In this document: positions 23,608-35,110 of the stretch, one piece after another
How positions within the stretch are numbered: position 1 is the first letter of the stretch
Layout of the letters: each line of letters starts with the position of its first letter
Source of the DNA: Desulforhopalus sp.
GTDB taxonomy: Bacteria > Desulfobacterota > Desulfobulbia > Desulfobulbales > Desulfocapsaceae
Assembly (NCBI GenBank): GCA_024710585.1
Contig: JANJUM010000030.1
Coordinates: 1-60,599 of the forward strand
DNA: 60,599 nt
Direction: 5' to 3'
Translations under genes and position numbers: made by a program
The notes under the pieces: generated by a model
The model's database searches: none
Told to the model about the DNA's origin: nothing
Seen by the model: only the letters and a program-made list of their open reading frames with translations

Positions 23608-24105
23608 ATGGAAACGATCATCCGAGGACTCAACGCCCTCAACGAAAAAGTCGGCTATTACAGCTCGCTCCTCATCCTGCCCCTGGTGGCGGTGGTCATC
23701 TATGAGGTGTTCGTCCGTTACGTCTTCAGCGCCCCGACCTCCTGGGGTTTCGAAATGACCACCTTCCTCTACGGCATGCACTTCATGCTCTGCCTCGGCG
23801 ACGCCCTGCGCGCCGACACCCATGTGCGCATCGATATCTTCGAGTCGCGCCTGCAACCCAGAAATCGCAACATCCTCCGCATTATCACCAACGTCTGCTT
23901 GTTTATTCCGGCCATTGGCTTCATGGCCTTCGGGTCGATCAAATACGCCGCCACCTCATGGTCGATGGTCGAGCGCGCCTCCTCCTCCTGGAACCCGGCG
24001 ATCTACCCCTACAAGACCTTCATGGCCATCGGCTTCGTGCTCTTCTTCCTCGCCGGCGTCGCCAAGCTGCTCGAGGACATCCGCGGCCTCAAGAACCACA
24101 ACTAA
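23608..24105 (+). CDS. dctQ: TRAP transporter small permease subunit (DctQ family)
   Basis: This 165-residue membrane protein has four hydrophobic helices: about 16-36, 50-70 (FLYGMHFMLCLGDAL), 92-112, and 134-155. The DctQ landmark VFVRYVFSAPTSWGFE is present after helix 1, and RADTHVRIDIF links helices 2 and 3. It pairs with DctM to form the sodium-driven membrane unit. It lies 103 bases after dctP, an unusually long gap filled by the G/C tract, and 23 bases before dctM. The ribosome-binding site (AAGAGA) is moderate. Confidence 0.92.
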   Translation: METIIRGLNALNEKVGYYSSLLILPLVAVVIYEVFVRYVFSAPTSWGFEMTTFLYGMHFMLCLGDALRADTHVRIDIFESRLQPRNRNILRIITNVCLFIPAIGFMAFGSIKYAATSWSMVERASSSWNPAIYPYKTFMAIGFVLFFLAGVAKLLEDIRGLKNHN

Positions 24106-24128
24106 CCACCCGCTAGGAGACAACCATC

Positions 24129-25469
<1,341 letters not shown>

Positions 25470-25496
25470 GCCCGAGGACGCCTTTACCACCTCCAC

Positions 25497-25526
25497 CCCG
25501 ACGGCCCGGAACCTCCGGCCGTCGGG
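25497..25526 (+). terminator. Inverted repeat between dctM and the glcD-like gene
   Basis: CCCGACGGCC (25497-25506) pairs perfectly with GGCCGTCGGG (25517-25526) around a ten-base loop. No T-run follows, so it may be a partial terminator or an mRNA 3' stabiliser. Confidence 0.4.
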
Positions 25527-25578
25527 CCGCGGCACCCCCCCGGCCGCCTTTCACGCGGCGGGGGAGAGTCCCAAGAAA

Positions 25579-25591
25579 TTGGTATTACCAA
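25579..25591. promoter_or_regulatory. GntR/FadR-family-type operator before the lactate dehydrogenase genes
   Basis: TTGGTATTACCAA is a perfect palindrome of the TGGTnnnACCA type bound by LldR/PdhR/GlcC-like regulators. It lies 35 bases before the glcD-like start, in a locally AT-rich stretch. Confidence 0.55.
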
Positions 25592-25625
25592 AACACCATT
25601 AGACCCATCCTCTGAGGAGATTCCC

Positions 25626-27014
25626 GTGAGCACCAAGCAAGCCTCGGCCCTGGCCGGAAAATTTAGCGAGATCGTCGGCAAGGACAACGTCATGACCAGC
25701 GAGAACGACCGCTACGCCTATTCCTATGACTCGGCGGTGCTCGACCCGGTCATGCCCGGCCTGGTGGTACGACCGACGAGCAGCGAAGCGCTCGGCCGGG
25801 TGGTGGCCCTGTGCAACGAGCATGGCCTGCCGCTGACTGTGCGCGGCGCCGGAACCAACCTCTCCGGCGGCACCATCCCCCTGCCCGGCGGGGTGGTGGT
25901 TCTCACCAATGGGCTGACGCGCATCCTCGAGATCAACGAAGAGGACCTCTACGCGATCGTCGAACCGGGGGTGGTCACCGCCAGCTTCGCCCAGGAGGTG
26001 GCGCGACGCGGCCTCTTCTACCCGCCCGACCCCGGCAGCCAGACGGTGTCGACCATCGGCGGCAACGTCGCCGAGAACGCCGGCGGCCTGCGCGGCCTCA
26101 AATACGGGGTGACCAAGGACTACGTCATGGGCATGGAATTCTGGGACGTCGATGGCCGTCTCATCAAATCCGGCTCGCGTACGGTGAAGGGCGTCACCGG
26201 CTATAACCTGCACGGCCTGATGGTCGCCTCGGAGGGCACCCTGGCGGTCTTCGACAAGATCATCCTCAAGCTGGTGCCGCCGCCCCAGGCGGCCAAGTCG
26301 ATGCTCGCCGTCTTCGACTCCATCGCCGCCGCCTCGGAGACGGTGGCGGCGATCATCGCCGCCAAGATCGTCCCGGCCACCCTTGAGATGATGGACAACT
26401 TCACCATCCGCACCGTCGACAACTTCCGCCACGCCGGCCTGCCGATCGACGCCGCCGCCCTGCTGCTCATCGAGGTCGACGGCCACCCCGGCCAGGTCGC
26501 CGACGAGGCCGGGGTGGTGGAACGCATCTGCCGCGAGCACCGCGCCCGCGAGGTCAAGGTGGCCGGGGACGCCGCCGAGCGCAACACCATCTGGCAGGCG
26601 CGGCGCGACGCCCTGCCGGCCCTGGCCAACCTCAAGCCGACCTGCGTCCTCGAGGACGCCACCGTGCCGCGCTCGAAGATCCCGGCGATGATCGCCGCCC
26701 TCGACGAGATCAGCAAGAAATTCCAGCTGACCATCGGCACCTTCGGCCATGCCGGCGACGGCAACCTCCACCCCACCATCCTCACCGACAAGCGCGACAA
26801 GAAGGAGTGGCTGCGGGTGGAAAAAGCCATCGAGGAGATCTTCAACCAGGCCCTGGCCCTTGGCGGCACCCTCTCCGGCGAACATGGCATCGGCCTCGCC
26901 AAGGCCGGCTTCCTGATCAAGGAGACCGGCCGCGCCACCCTCGATTTCAGCGCGCGCCTCAAGAAGGCCCTCGACCCCAAGAACATCCTCAACGCCGGAA
27001 AGATGGCCGCCTAG
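25626..27014 (+). CDS. glcD: FAD-linked D-lactate/glycolate dehydrogenase (GlcD/Dld-II type)
   Basis: This 462-residue flavoprotein should oxidise D-lactate (or glycolate) to pyruvate and pass electrons to the adjacent iron-sulfur subunit. The N-terminal PCMH FAD-binding domain shows VRGAGTNLSGG and the diphosphate-binding GGNVAENAGGLRGLKYG, then VKGVTGYNLHGL. The C-terminal FAD-oxidase domain has GTFGHAGDGNLHPT with its conserved His-Asp, and SGEHGIGLAK. Length matches GlcD/DVU3027-like enzymes. A GTG start at 25626 follows TGAGGAGA. A GntR-type operator lies just upstream. It is the first gene of a block continuing to 31163. Confidence 0.92.
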   Translation: MSTKQASALAGKFSEIVGKDNVMTSENDRYAYSYDSAVLDPVMPGLVVRPTSSEALGRVVALCNEHGLPLTVRGAGTNLSGGTIPLPGGVVVLTNGLTRILEINEEDLYAIVEPGVVTASFAQEVARRGLFYPPDPGSQTVSTIGGNVAENAGGLRGLKYGVTKDYVMGMEFWDVDGRLIKSGSRTVKGVTGYNLHGLMVASEGTLAVFDKIILKLVPPPQAAKSMLAVFDSIAAASETVAAIIAAKIVPATLEMMDNFTIRTVDNFRHAGLPIDAAALLLIEVDGHPGQVADEAGVVERICREHRAREVKVAGDAAERNTIWQARRDALPALANLKPTCVLEDATVPRSKIPAMIAALDEISKKFQLTIGTFGHAGDGNLHPTILTDKRDKKEWLRVEKAIEEIFNQALALGGTLSGEHGIGLAKAGFLIKETGRATLDFSARLKKALDPKNILNAGKMAA

Positions 27015-27024
27015 GGAGAACGAC

Positions 27025-28362
27025 ATGGCCGACATCAAAAAACTCGCCGAAATGCTCAAGAAACTGGACGACAAACTGGTCAGCTGCATGCGCTGCGGCA
27101 TGTGCCAGGCGGTCTGTCCGCTGTTCAAGGAAACCGGTCGCGAGACCGACGTCACCCGCGGCAAGCTCGCCCTCTTAAATGGACTCGCCGAGCAGATGCT
27201 GAAGGACGCCAAGGGAGTCAACGAGATCGTCAACCGCTGCCTGCTCTGCGGCACCTGCCAGGTCAACTGCCCCAGCGGGGTGCAGATCGTCGACATCTTC
27301 CTCGAGGCGCGGGCCATCCTCACCGGCTACTTCGGGCTGTCGCCGGTGAAGAAGGCCATCTTCCGCGGCATGCTCGCCAACCCGCGCTTCTTCAACCTGC
27401 TGACCACCATGGGCTCGACCTTCCAGGGCGTCTTCACCAAGAAGGCCGACGAGTTGCTCGGTTCCTCCTGCGCCCGCTTCAACGCCCCGGTGGTGGCCGA
27501 TCGGCACTTCAACTCGCTGGCCACCAGGCCGCTGCGCAAGACCGTCGGCGCCCTCGACACCCCCGCCGGGGAGAGCGGCCTCAGGGTGGCCTTCTTCCCT
27601 GGCTGCGTCGTCGACAAGATGTACCCCCAGGTGGGCGAGGCGGCTATCGCCATCTTCAAGCACCACGGGGTGGGCGTCTATCTCCCCGAGAACCAGGCCT
27701 GCTGCGGCATCCCGGTGCTGACCAGCGGCGACCGCCCGACCTTCGACCAGCTCATCGAGATGAACCTGGCGCTCTTTGCCGACAGGGAGTTCGACTACCT
27801 CGTCACCCCCTGCGCCTCCTGCACCGCCACCATCAAGGAGCTGTGGCCGCACTACTACGGCGGTGAGCGGGCCAACCTCGAGAAGCTTGCCCTCCTCGGC
27901 AAGAAGACCCTCGACATCACCGAGTTCATCGCCGACCACCTGCTCTCCGCGGAGGATCAGCCCGCCGCCCAGCCGACGACGGAGACGGTCACCTACCACG
28001 ACCCCTGCCACCTCAAGAACTCCCTCGGCATCACCCGCCAGCCGCGGCAACTCATCGCCGCCGCCGGCCGCACCCTGGTGGAGATGAACGAAGCCGGCAA
28101 GTGCTGCGGCTGCGGCGGCAGCTTCAACGTCGCCCACTATGAGATCTCCAAGAAGATCGGCACCGCCAAAGCCGACAACATCATCGCCAGCGGCGCCGCG
28201 ACGGTGGCCACCAGCTGCCCGGCGTGCATGATGCAGATGACCGACATGCTGTCGCGCCGCAACAAGGGTCTGCGCGTGCGGCACGTAATCGAGCTCTACG
28301 CCGAAGGCCTGCACCGTGAACTGGTGGTCAAACCTCAAGGAGGCCTGCCCGAAAGGGCATGA
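27025..28362 (+). CDS. glcF: Iron-sulfur subunit of D-lactate/glycolate dehydrogenase (GlcF type)
   Basis: This 445-residue electron-transfer partner of the flavoprotein ten bases upstream has two [4Fe-4S] motifs: Cys21-24-27-31 (CMRCGMCQAVCP) and Cys72-75-78-82 (CLLCGTCQVNCP). Two cysteine-rich CCG domains of the heterodisulfide-reductase type follow: FFPGCVVDKMYP with CCGIPV, then YHDPCHLKNSLG with CCGCGGSF. The layout is that of GlcF and of Desulfovibrio DVU3028. Electrons probably enter the menaquinone pool or a membrane redox complex. GGGAGAACGAC precedes the ATG. Assignment to D-lactate rather than glycolate rests on context. Confidence 0.92.
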   Translation: MADIKKLAEMLKKLDDKLVSCMRCGMCQAVCPLFKETGRETDVTRGKLALLNGLAEQMLKDAKGVNEIVNRCLLCGTCQVNCPSGVQIVDIFLEARAILTGYFGLSPVKKAIFRGMLANPRFFNLLTTMGSTFQGVFTKKADELLGSSCARFNAPVVADRHFNSLATRPLRKTVGALDTPAGESGLRVAFFPGCVVDKMYPQVGEAAIAIFKHHGVGVYLPENQACCGIPVLTSGDRPTFDQLIEMNLALFADREFDYLVTPCASCTATIKELWPHYYGGERANLEKLALLGKKTLDITEFIADHLLSAEDQPAAQPTTETVTYHDPCHLKNSLGITRQPRQLIAAAGRTLVEMNEAGKCCGCGGSFNVAHYEISKKIGTAKADNIIASGAATVATSCPACMMQMTDMLSRRNKGLRVRHVIELYAEGLHRELVVKPQGGLPERA

Positions 28363-28368
28363 ACCGCG

Positions 28369-29001
28369 ATGAACGACACCCCCCGCCAGCAGCTCGTTTC
28401 CCGTTTCGTCGACAAGGCCAAGGCCGTCTCGGCCTTCGTCACCGAGATCTCCTCCATCGACGAGGCCATCGCCTACACCCTCGACCTCTGCGGCAGCCGC
28501 GGCGCCTGCCGCATCAAGATCTCCGGCTGCGAGGAAGCACTGTCCCCGCCAGCCGGGGAGCTCTGCCTCACCAAGCAGGAAAAGATCGTCGCCGCCCCCG
28601 ACCTCTCCCCCGAAATCTTCCAGCGCCTCGCCGCGGCCTGCTCCGCCTCCGGCTTCGCCTGCCTGCGTGACGGCATGCGCCAGCACCTCGGCGGCATCGA
28701 CATCGGCTTCACCATCGCCGACCTGGGCATCGCCGAGACCGGCACCCTGGTACTCAACTGCCCCGGCGAGGACCTGCGCCTGGCCACGATGATCAGCGAG
28801 TACCATGTCGCCGTCCTCCCCAAGGGCAGCATCGTCGCCGACGGCTTCGCCGCCGAGGCCCAGCTGCGCAAATACCTGCACCGCACCCCCGACTATACGG
28901 CCTTCATCACCGGCGCCAGCCGCACCGCCGACATCGAACGGGTTCTCGCCATGGGGGTGCACGGCCCGCTGGAACTCCACATTCTCCTCTTGGAGGACTG
29001 A
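28369..29001 (+). CDS. lutC: LutC-type LUD-domain protein, L-lactate dehydrogenase subunit
   Basis: This 210-residue cytoplasmic LUD (lactate utilisation) domain protein shows IGFTIADLGIAETGTLVL, the family core, followed by EYHVAVLPKGSIV and the C-terminal TGASRTADIERVLAMGVHGP, where the ligand-binding motif lies. In Bacillus LutABC and Desulfovibrio DVU3032-3033, this subunit accompanies LutB/LutA in L-lactate oxidation. It starts six bases after the glcF stop and ends two bases before the next gene, so these genes are tightly coupled. The N-terminal 90 residues are less conserved. Confidence 0.9.
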   Translation: MNDTPRQQLVSRFVDKAKAVSAFVTEISSIDEAIAYTLDLCGSRGACRIKISGCEEALSPPAGELCLTKQEKIVAAPDLSPEIFQRLAAACSASGFACLRDGMRQHLGGIDIGFTIADLGIAETGTLVLNCPGEDLRLATMISEYHVAVLPKGSIVADGFAAEAQLRKYLHRTPDYTAFITGASRTADIERVLAMGVHGPLELHILLLED

Positions 29002-29003
29002 CC

Positions 29004-31163
29004 ATGCAAGACGCCAAGAACCTCAAGGAATACCGCCAGACCATCCAGGAGTCGCTGGGCAACGACTTCCTGCGCCGCGCCCTCGACACCTTCGCCGTCA
29101 CCTATCGCGCCAGCCGCGCCCGCGCCTTCGCCGAGTTCGACGTGCAGCAGCTGGTCGACGAGGTGGCCGCCGCCAAGGACGCGGTGCTGCCGCGGCTGCT
29201 CGAGTTGTACAGCGAGTTCAAGAAGAACGCCGAGGATGCCGGGGTCAAGGTCCATTTCGCCAAGGACGCCGCCGAGGCCAACCGCCTGGTGGCGGAGATC
29301 GCCGAGCGCTCCGGCTCGAAAAAGATCATCAAGTCCAAGTCGATGACCGCCGAGGAGACCCTGCTCAACCACGCCCTCGAGGACCGCGGCCTGGAGGTGG
29401 TGGAGACCGACCTTGGCGAGTGGATCATCCAGCTGCGCCACGAAGGGCCGTCGCATATGGTCATGCCGGCCATCCACCTCTCCCGCTACCAGGTCAAGGA
29501 CCTGTTCAGCGAGGTCACCGGGGCACGCCAGGAACCGGACATCGAGAAGCTCGTCAAGGTGGCGCGGCGCGAGTTGCGCAGCAAGTTCGTCGAGGCTGAC
29601 ATGGGCGTCACCGGGGCCAACTTCGCCATCGCCGACACCGGCACCATCGGCCTTGTCACCAACGAGGGCAACGCCCGGCTGGTCACCACCCTGCCGCGCG
29701 TCCACGTCGCCCTGCTGGGCATCGATAAGCTCGTGCCGACGGTGGCCGACGCCATGAAGATCCTCCGCGTCCTGCCGCGCAACGCCACCGGCCAGAACCT
29801 CACCTCCTACGTCACCTGGATCACCGGGGCCAACGAGTGCCGCAGCGCCGCCGACAAGAAGAAAGAGATCCACTTCATCGTCCTCGACAACGGCCGCCTG
29901 GAGATGGCCAAGGATCCCCTCTTCTCCCAGGTCTTCCGCTGCGTGCGCTGCGGCGCCTGCGCCAACGTCTGCCCGGTCTACCGCCTGGTCGGCGGGCACA
30001 AGATGGGCCATATCTACATCGGCGCCATCGGGCTCATCCTCACCTACTTCTTCCATGGCCCGGAGAAAGCGCGCAACATCGTGCAGAACTGCATCAACTG
30101 CGAGGCCTGCAAGGATATCTGCGCCGGCGGCATCGACCTGCCGCGGCTCATCAAGCAGGTGCACGTGCGCATCCAGGACAAGGAGGGCCACCCCCTGCCC
30201 AGCCTGCTGCTCGCCAGGGTGATGAAGAGCCGCAAGCTCTTCCACACCCTCCTGCGCACCGCCAAGTGGGCGCAGCGCCCGGTGGCCGGCGACGACGGCT
30301 TCATGCGCCACCTGCCGATGATGTTCTTCAAGGAGCACGACTTCAAGGCCCTGCCGACGGTCGCCGACAAGCCCTTCCGCGACCGCTTCGCCGAGCTCGC
30401 CCAGCCCCGCGAGGGCATCAGGTTCCGCGTCGGCCTCTTCTCCGGCTGCGTCCAGGACTTCGTCTACCCCGAGCAAATGGAGGCCGCCTTCACCCTCTTC
30501 GCCGACCACGGCTGCGCCATGTCCTTCCCCATGGAGCAGAGCTGCTGCGGCCTGCCGCTGCAGATGATGGGCGAGATGGCCACCTCGCGCAGCGTCGCCG
30601 AGCAGAACCTGCGCGCCTTCGAGCGCGAGGGGGTCGACTACATCGTCACCCTCTGCGCCTCGTGCGCCTCGCACCTCAAGCACAACTACCCCGCCCTGCT
30701 CGGCGACGACCCCCTGCTGCAGGACAAGGTGAAGGCGTTCACCGCCAAGGTCATCGACTTCTCGAGCTTTGCCCGTGATGTCCTCGGCCTCGACGCCTCC
30801 GCCTTCACCGGCCAGGGCAAAGCGGCCACCTTCCACTCCCCCTGCCACCTCTGCCGTGGCCTCGGGGTGCACGAAGCGCCGCGGCGGCTGCTCGAAGCGG
30901 CCGGCTACGACTTCCGCGAGGCCGACGAGTCCGAGGTGTGCTGCGGCTTCGGCGGCACCTTCTCGGCCAAATTCCCCGAACTCTCCGCCGAGTTGCTGCG
31001 CAAGAAGCTCGACAACGTCGAGAAGACCGGGGCGGAGCTCCTTCTCACCGACTGCCCGGGCTGCGTCATGCAGCTGCGCGGCGGCCTCAAGAAGCGCGGC
31101 TCGACCATCGTCGTGCAGCATACCGCCGAGGCCCTGGCGGCGCGGAAAAAGAAAGGCGGCTGA
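29004..31163 (+). CDS. Fused LutB-LutA-type iron-sulfur L-lactate dehydrogenase subunit
   Basis: This 719-residue protein combines LutB and LutA functions. Residues about 1-290 form a LUD domain (VTGANFAIADTGTIGLVTNEGNARL). A ferredoxin-like segment follows, with Cys313-316-319-323 (CVRCGACANVCP) and a second cluster CINCEACKDIC about 50 residues later. The C-terminal part has the two CCG domains: LFSGCVQDFVYP with CCGLPLQ, and HSPCHLCRGLG with CCGFGGTFS. The size and order match Desulfovibrio DVU3033-like proteins rather than separate Bacillus LutA and LutB. It should take electrons from L-lactate with LutC. The gene ends the dehydrogenase block; a hairpin follows at 31177. Confidence 0.92.
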   Translation: MQDAKNLKEYRQTIQESLGNDFLRRALDTFAVTYRASRARAFAEFDVQQLVDEVAAAKDAVLPRLLELYSEFKKNAEDAGVKVHFAKDAAEANRLVAEIAERSGSKKIIKSKSMTAEETLLNHALEDRGLEVVETDLGEWIIQLRHEGPSHMVMPAIHLSRYQVKDLFSEVTGARQEPDIEKLVKVARRELRSKFVEADMGVTGANFAIADTGTIGLVTNEGNARLVTTLPRVHVALLGIDKLVPTVADAMKILRVLPRNATGQNLTSYVTWITGANECRSAADKKKEIHFIVLDNGRLEMAKDPLFSQVFRCVRCGACANVCPVYRLVGGHKMGHIYIGAIGLILTYFFHGPEKARNIVQNCINCEACKDICAGGIDLPRLIKQVHVRIQDKEGHPLPSLLLARVMKSRKLFHTLLRTAKWAQRPVAGDDGFMRHLPMMFFKEHDFKALPTVADKPFRDRFAELAQPREGIRFRVGLFSGCVQDFVYPEQMEAAFTLFADHGCAMSFPMEQSCCGLPLQMMGEMATSRSVAEQNLRAFEREGVDYIVTLCASCASHLKHNYPALLGDDPLLQDKVKAFTAKVIDFSSFARDVLGLDASAFTGQGKAATFHSPCHLCRGLGVHEAPRRLLEAAGYDFREADESEVCCGFGGTFSAKFPELSAELLRKKLDNVEKTGAELLLTDCPGCVMQLRGGLKKRGSTIVVQHTAEALAARKKKGG

Positions 31164-31176
31164 GCGCCGCACCCGA

Positions 31177-31207
31177 CCGGCAGGGCACGGCTGTCCGTGC
31201 CCGCCGG
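31177..31207 (+). terminator. Hairpin after the lactate dehydrogenase block
   Basis: CCGGC-A-GGGCACGG pairs with CCGTGCCC-GCCGG (13 base pairs, one bulged A, loop CTGT), 14 bases after the stop. No T-run. Confidence 0.45.
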
Positions 31208-31319
31208 CGCCGACATGACCCGGCCCGCCGCTGCGGCCCGGGTCGCAGCATGGTGGGGGAAGGCGGCGCCGCACTTCCCCTGCCGATGAGCCCATGGTCT
31301 TTTTCCCACCGCCTCCGCC

Positions 31320-32504
31320 ATGCAACGATACCTGATCCTCCTCGCCGCCGTGATCATGCAGATCTGCCTCGGGGCCACCTACTCCTGGTCGGTCTACGTG
31401 CGCCCCATCCGCGAGCTTACCGGCCTGCTGCAGGGCCCGGTGCAACTGCCCTTCACCCTCTTCTACTTCGTCTTCCCGGCGACCATGCTCATTACCGGCA
31501 GCCTGCTGCCGCGGCTTGGGCCACGCTTCTGCGCGGTGTGCGGCGGCGTCTTCTTCGGCGGCGGCTGGATGCTCGCCTCCCTCGGCGCGACGCACTTCGC
31601 CTTCACCGTCATCGGCATCGGCCTGGTGGCCGGCATCGGCGCCGGCTTCGCCTATATCGTGCCCATCGCCACCTGCATCCGCTGGTTCCCCGACCAGAAG
31701 GGCCTGGTCACCGGCGTGGCGGTCGCCGGTTTCGGCGGCGGCGCCGCCCTGGTCAGCAAGGCCGCCGGCACGCTGGTCGCCAATGCCGGCTGGACGCCCT
31801 TCGCCACCTTTTTCCTCTTTGGCGCCATCTTCCTGGCCATGGTCGCCTGCAGCGGCCTCTTGATGAGAAATCCCCCCGAGGAGGGGCACAAGGCCAGCCG
31901 GCCCCTGCCCCTGTCGGCGCGGCAAGTGGTCGCCGACCCCCGCTTTCGCCTGCTCTACCTGGCGATGATCGCCGGCCTCGCCGCCGGCTTCACCGTCAAC
32001 GCCAACCTCAAAGAACTCTTCCCCGAAGGTGCGGTGGCCGCCGGAGTCACCGCGGTGGCCCTCTTCGCCCTGGCCAACGCCTGCGGCCGCGTGGCCTGGG
32101 GGGCCCTCGCCGACCGCCTCCATGCGCGCCACGCCATCCGCCTCAACCTCGCCGGCCAGGCGGTGGTGCTGCTGCTCTCCCCCTTGATCCTCGTCAGCGA
32201 CCGCGGCCTGTGGCTCTACGCCCTTCTCGCCGGCTTTCACTACGGCGGCGTGCTGGTGCTCTATGCCGCCACCGTCGCCGGCATCTGGGGCCACCGCCAC
32301 GTCGGCCAGGTCTACGGCTGGCTGTTCTCGGCCAACATCCCCGCCGCCCTGGCGCCGCTGGCGGCGGGGATGCTCTTCGACCGCACCGCCAGCTTCGCCC
32401 TGCCCCTGCAGATCCTCGGCGGCCTGCTGCTCGTGGCGGCCCTCTTCTCGGCCCGGCTCGGCCGCGGCCCGCATCATGTCACCGAACTGCGCGAAGCTCC
32501 CTGA
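31320..32504 (+). CDS. MFS permease, oxalate/formate antiporter (OFA) family
   Basis: This 394-residue inner-membrane protein has about twelve hydrophobic helices. It opens with YLILLAAVIMQICLGATYSWSVYV, the OFA-family first helix with the conserved CLG..YSWSV pattern. The MFS A-like loop (RLGPRF) follows, then the helix-4 motif GIGAGFAYIVPIATCIRWFP and the post-helix VTGVAVAGFGGGAALV. OFA carriers move small carboxylates such as oxalate, formate, lactate or pyruvate. Position after the lactate genes suggests a second monocarboxylate carrier or an exporter of product. A hairpin and 156 bases separate it from that block, so cotranscription is uncertain. Confidence 0.85.
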   Translation: MQRYLILLAAVIMQICLGATYSWSVYVRPIRELTGLLQGPVQLPFTLFYFVFPATMLITGSLLPRLGPRFCAVCGGVFFGGGWMLASLGATHFAFTVIGIGLVAGIGAGFAYIVPIATCIRWFPDQKGLVTGVAVAGFGGGAALVSKAAGTLVANAGWTPFATFFLFGAIFLAMVACSGLLMRNPPEEGHKASRPLPLSARQVVADPRFRLLYLAMIAGLAAGFTVNANLKELFPEGAVAAGVTAVALFALANACGRVAWGALADRLHARHAIRLNLAGQAVVLLLSPLILVSDRGLWLYALLAGFHYGGVLVLYAATVAGIWGHRHVGQVYGWLFSANIPAALAPLAAGMLFDRTASFALPLQILGGLLLVAALFSARLGRGPHHVTELREAP

Positions 32505-32512
32505 ACGACAAT

Positions 32513-32553
32513 AAAAAAAGGCGGCCGCGGGGGTTTGCGCCCCCGGGCCGCCT
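32513..32553 (-). terminator. Rho-independent terminator of nadB (also between convergent genes)
   Basis: A stem of 14 pairs with one bulge (arms 32519-32533 and 32540-32553, loop TTTGCG) is followed on the minus strand by seven Ts (A-run 32513-32519 on plus). It also lies just after the MFS gene. Confidence 0.85.
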
Positions 32554-32574
32554 GGCAAACGGCAAGGTCTTTGC

Positions 32575-34221
<1,647 letters not shown>

Positions 34222-34374
34222 GAGTCGTCTATTCGAAGGGGTGAAAGGTTGACGGCGATGCCGCCTCTGCACCTGCAGGGTGCGGCCCGGCCGCAGGACA
34301 TGATCCCGCATAAAGCCAGGCGCCCTCCGCTTCCGCAGCGGTACCGGCGCCGGGCGCAGGAAGGATGCAGGCAC

Positions 34375-34402
34375 ACTACACCCTTTCTCTTGGCCGTATC
34401 AA
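34375..34402 (-). promoter_or_regulatory. Candidate nadB promoter
   Basis: On the minus strand TTGATA and TGTAGT are separated by 16 bases, about 150 bases before the nadB ATG. Confidence 0.35.
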
Positions 34403-34437
34403 GACCTTTTCTCCCTTCTCCTGGGCGGCGCCGGGCC

Positions 34438-34465
34438 GCCGGCTGCCCCGCCAGAGGCAGCCGGC
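34438..34465 (-). terminator. Hairpin after the Cache-protein gene
   Basis: GCCGGCTGCC (34438-34447) pairs with GGCAGCCGGC (34456-34465), loop of eight, ten bases past the stop of the minus-strand gene. No T-run. Confidence 0.4.
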
Positions 34466-34474
34466 GCGGCGGGA

Positions 34475-34978
34475 TCAGTCGTGGTATCCCGCGCCAACGC
34501 AGAGATTCATCCCCGGCACCTTCTCGACGTAGGTGTGTTTCGGCGACGGATCGGTGGCATCGGGCTTGGGCCACTTGTAGTGGATCCACCCCTTGCCCTC
34601 CGGCGACGAAGCGGCCTTGGCGATCTCGGCGAAGATCATCACCCCGTCGACGTCCTTGACGTTGAGCAGCGACTTGCCGATCAATCCCGGCTTGACGGCA
34701 TGGGCCTTGACGACGGCCTCGTCGGCGGTGGCGACGAAGACATAGGAATCCTTCCACACGAACGGGCCGGAACTGTCCTGCACCTGACGCAGGGCCTCGT
34801 CGATCCCTTTGTCAGCCACCAGTTTGAGGGCCGCCTGCACCTTGGCGACACATTCCTCCTTGGTGGCCATCTCCGCACCGCCGGCCAGAGAGGCGCAGCT
34901 TAGCAGCAGAAAACCGGCAAGCAGCAGCGCCTGTACTTTGTTCAATCCGGCCATTACCATCGCGTTCATTTCTTTCAT
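34475..34978 (-). CDS. Exported single-Cache-domain protein
   Basis: This 167-residue protein has an N-terminal hydrophobic signal (VQALLLAGFLLLSCASLAGG). The cysteine could be a lipoprotein site, but the lipobox is imperfect. The rest is a solitary Cache domain of the sCache_2 type: VQDSSGPFVWKDSYVFVATADE, then HAVKPGLIGKSLLNVKDVDGV, and WIHYKWPKP with a final VPGMNLCVGAGY. Such domains usually form the extracellular part of chemoreceptors and kinases and bind small carboxylates or amino acids; here it stands alone. GGAGGAAAGGT before the ATG fixes the start. It follows a chemoreceptor gene on the same strand by 132 bases, which suggests a functional pair. Confidence 0.82.
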   Translation of the reverse strand: MKEMNAMVMAGLNKVQALLLAGFLLLSCASLAGGAEMATKEECVAKVQAALKLVADKGIDEALRQVQDSSGPFVWKDSYVFVATADEAVVKAHAVKPGLIGKSLLNVKDVDGVMIFAEIAKAASSPEGKGWIHYKWPKPDATDPSPKHTYVEKVPGMNLCVGAGYHD

Positions 34979-35110
34979 ACCTTTCCTCCATGTCAATTGG
35001 ATTGAGAGTTTCGGCCAGCCCACCCCCGCCTGGGAGTGTGGTCCAGCCATGGTGAGAATGTACCGACCGCCTGGCTGTGCCTGACGATCGCCCCCCTTCA
35101 CTGTCCTTGC

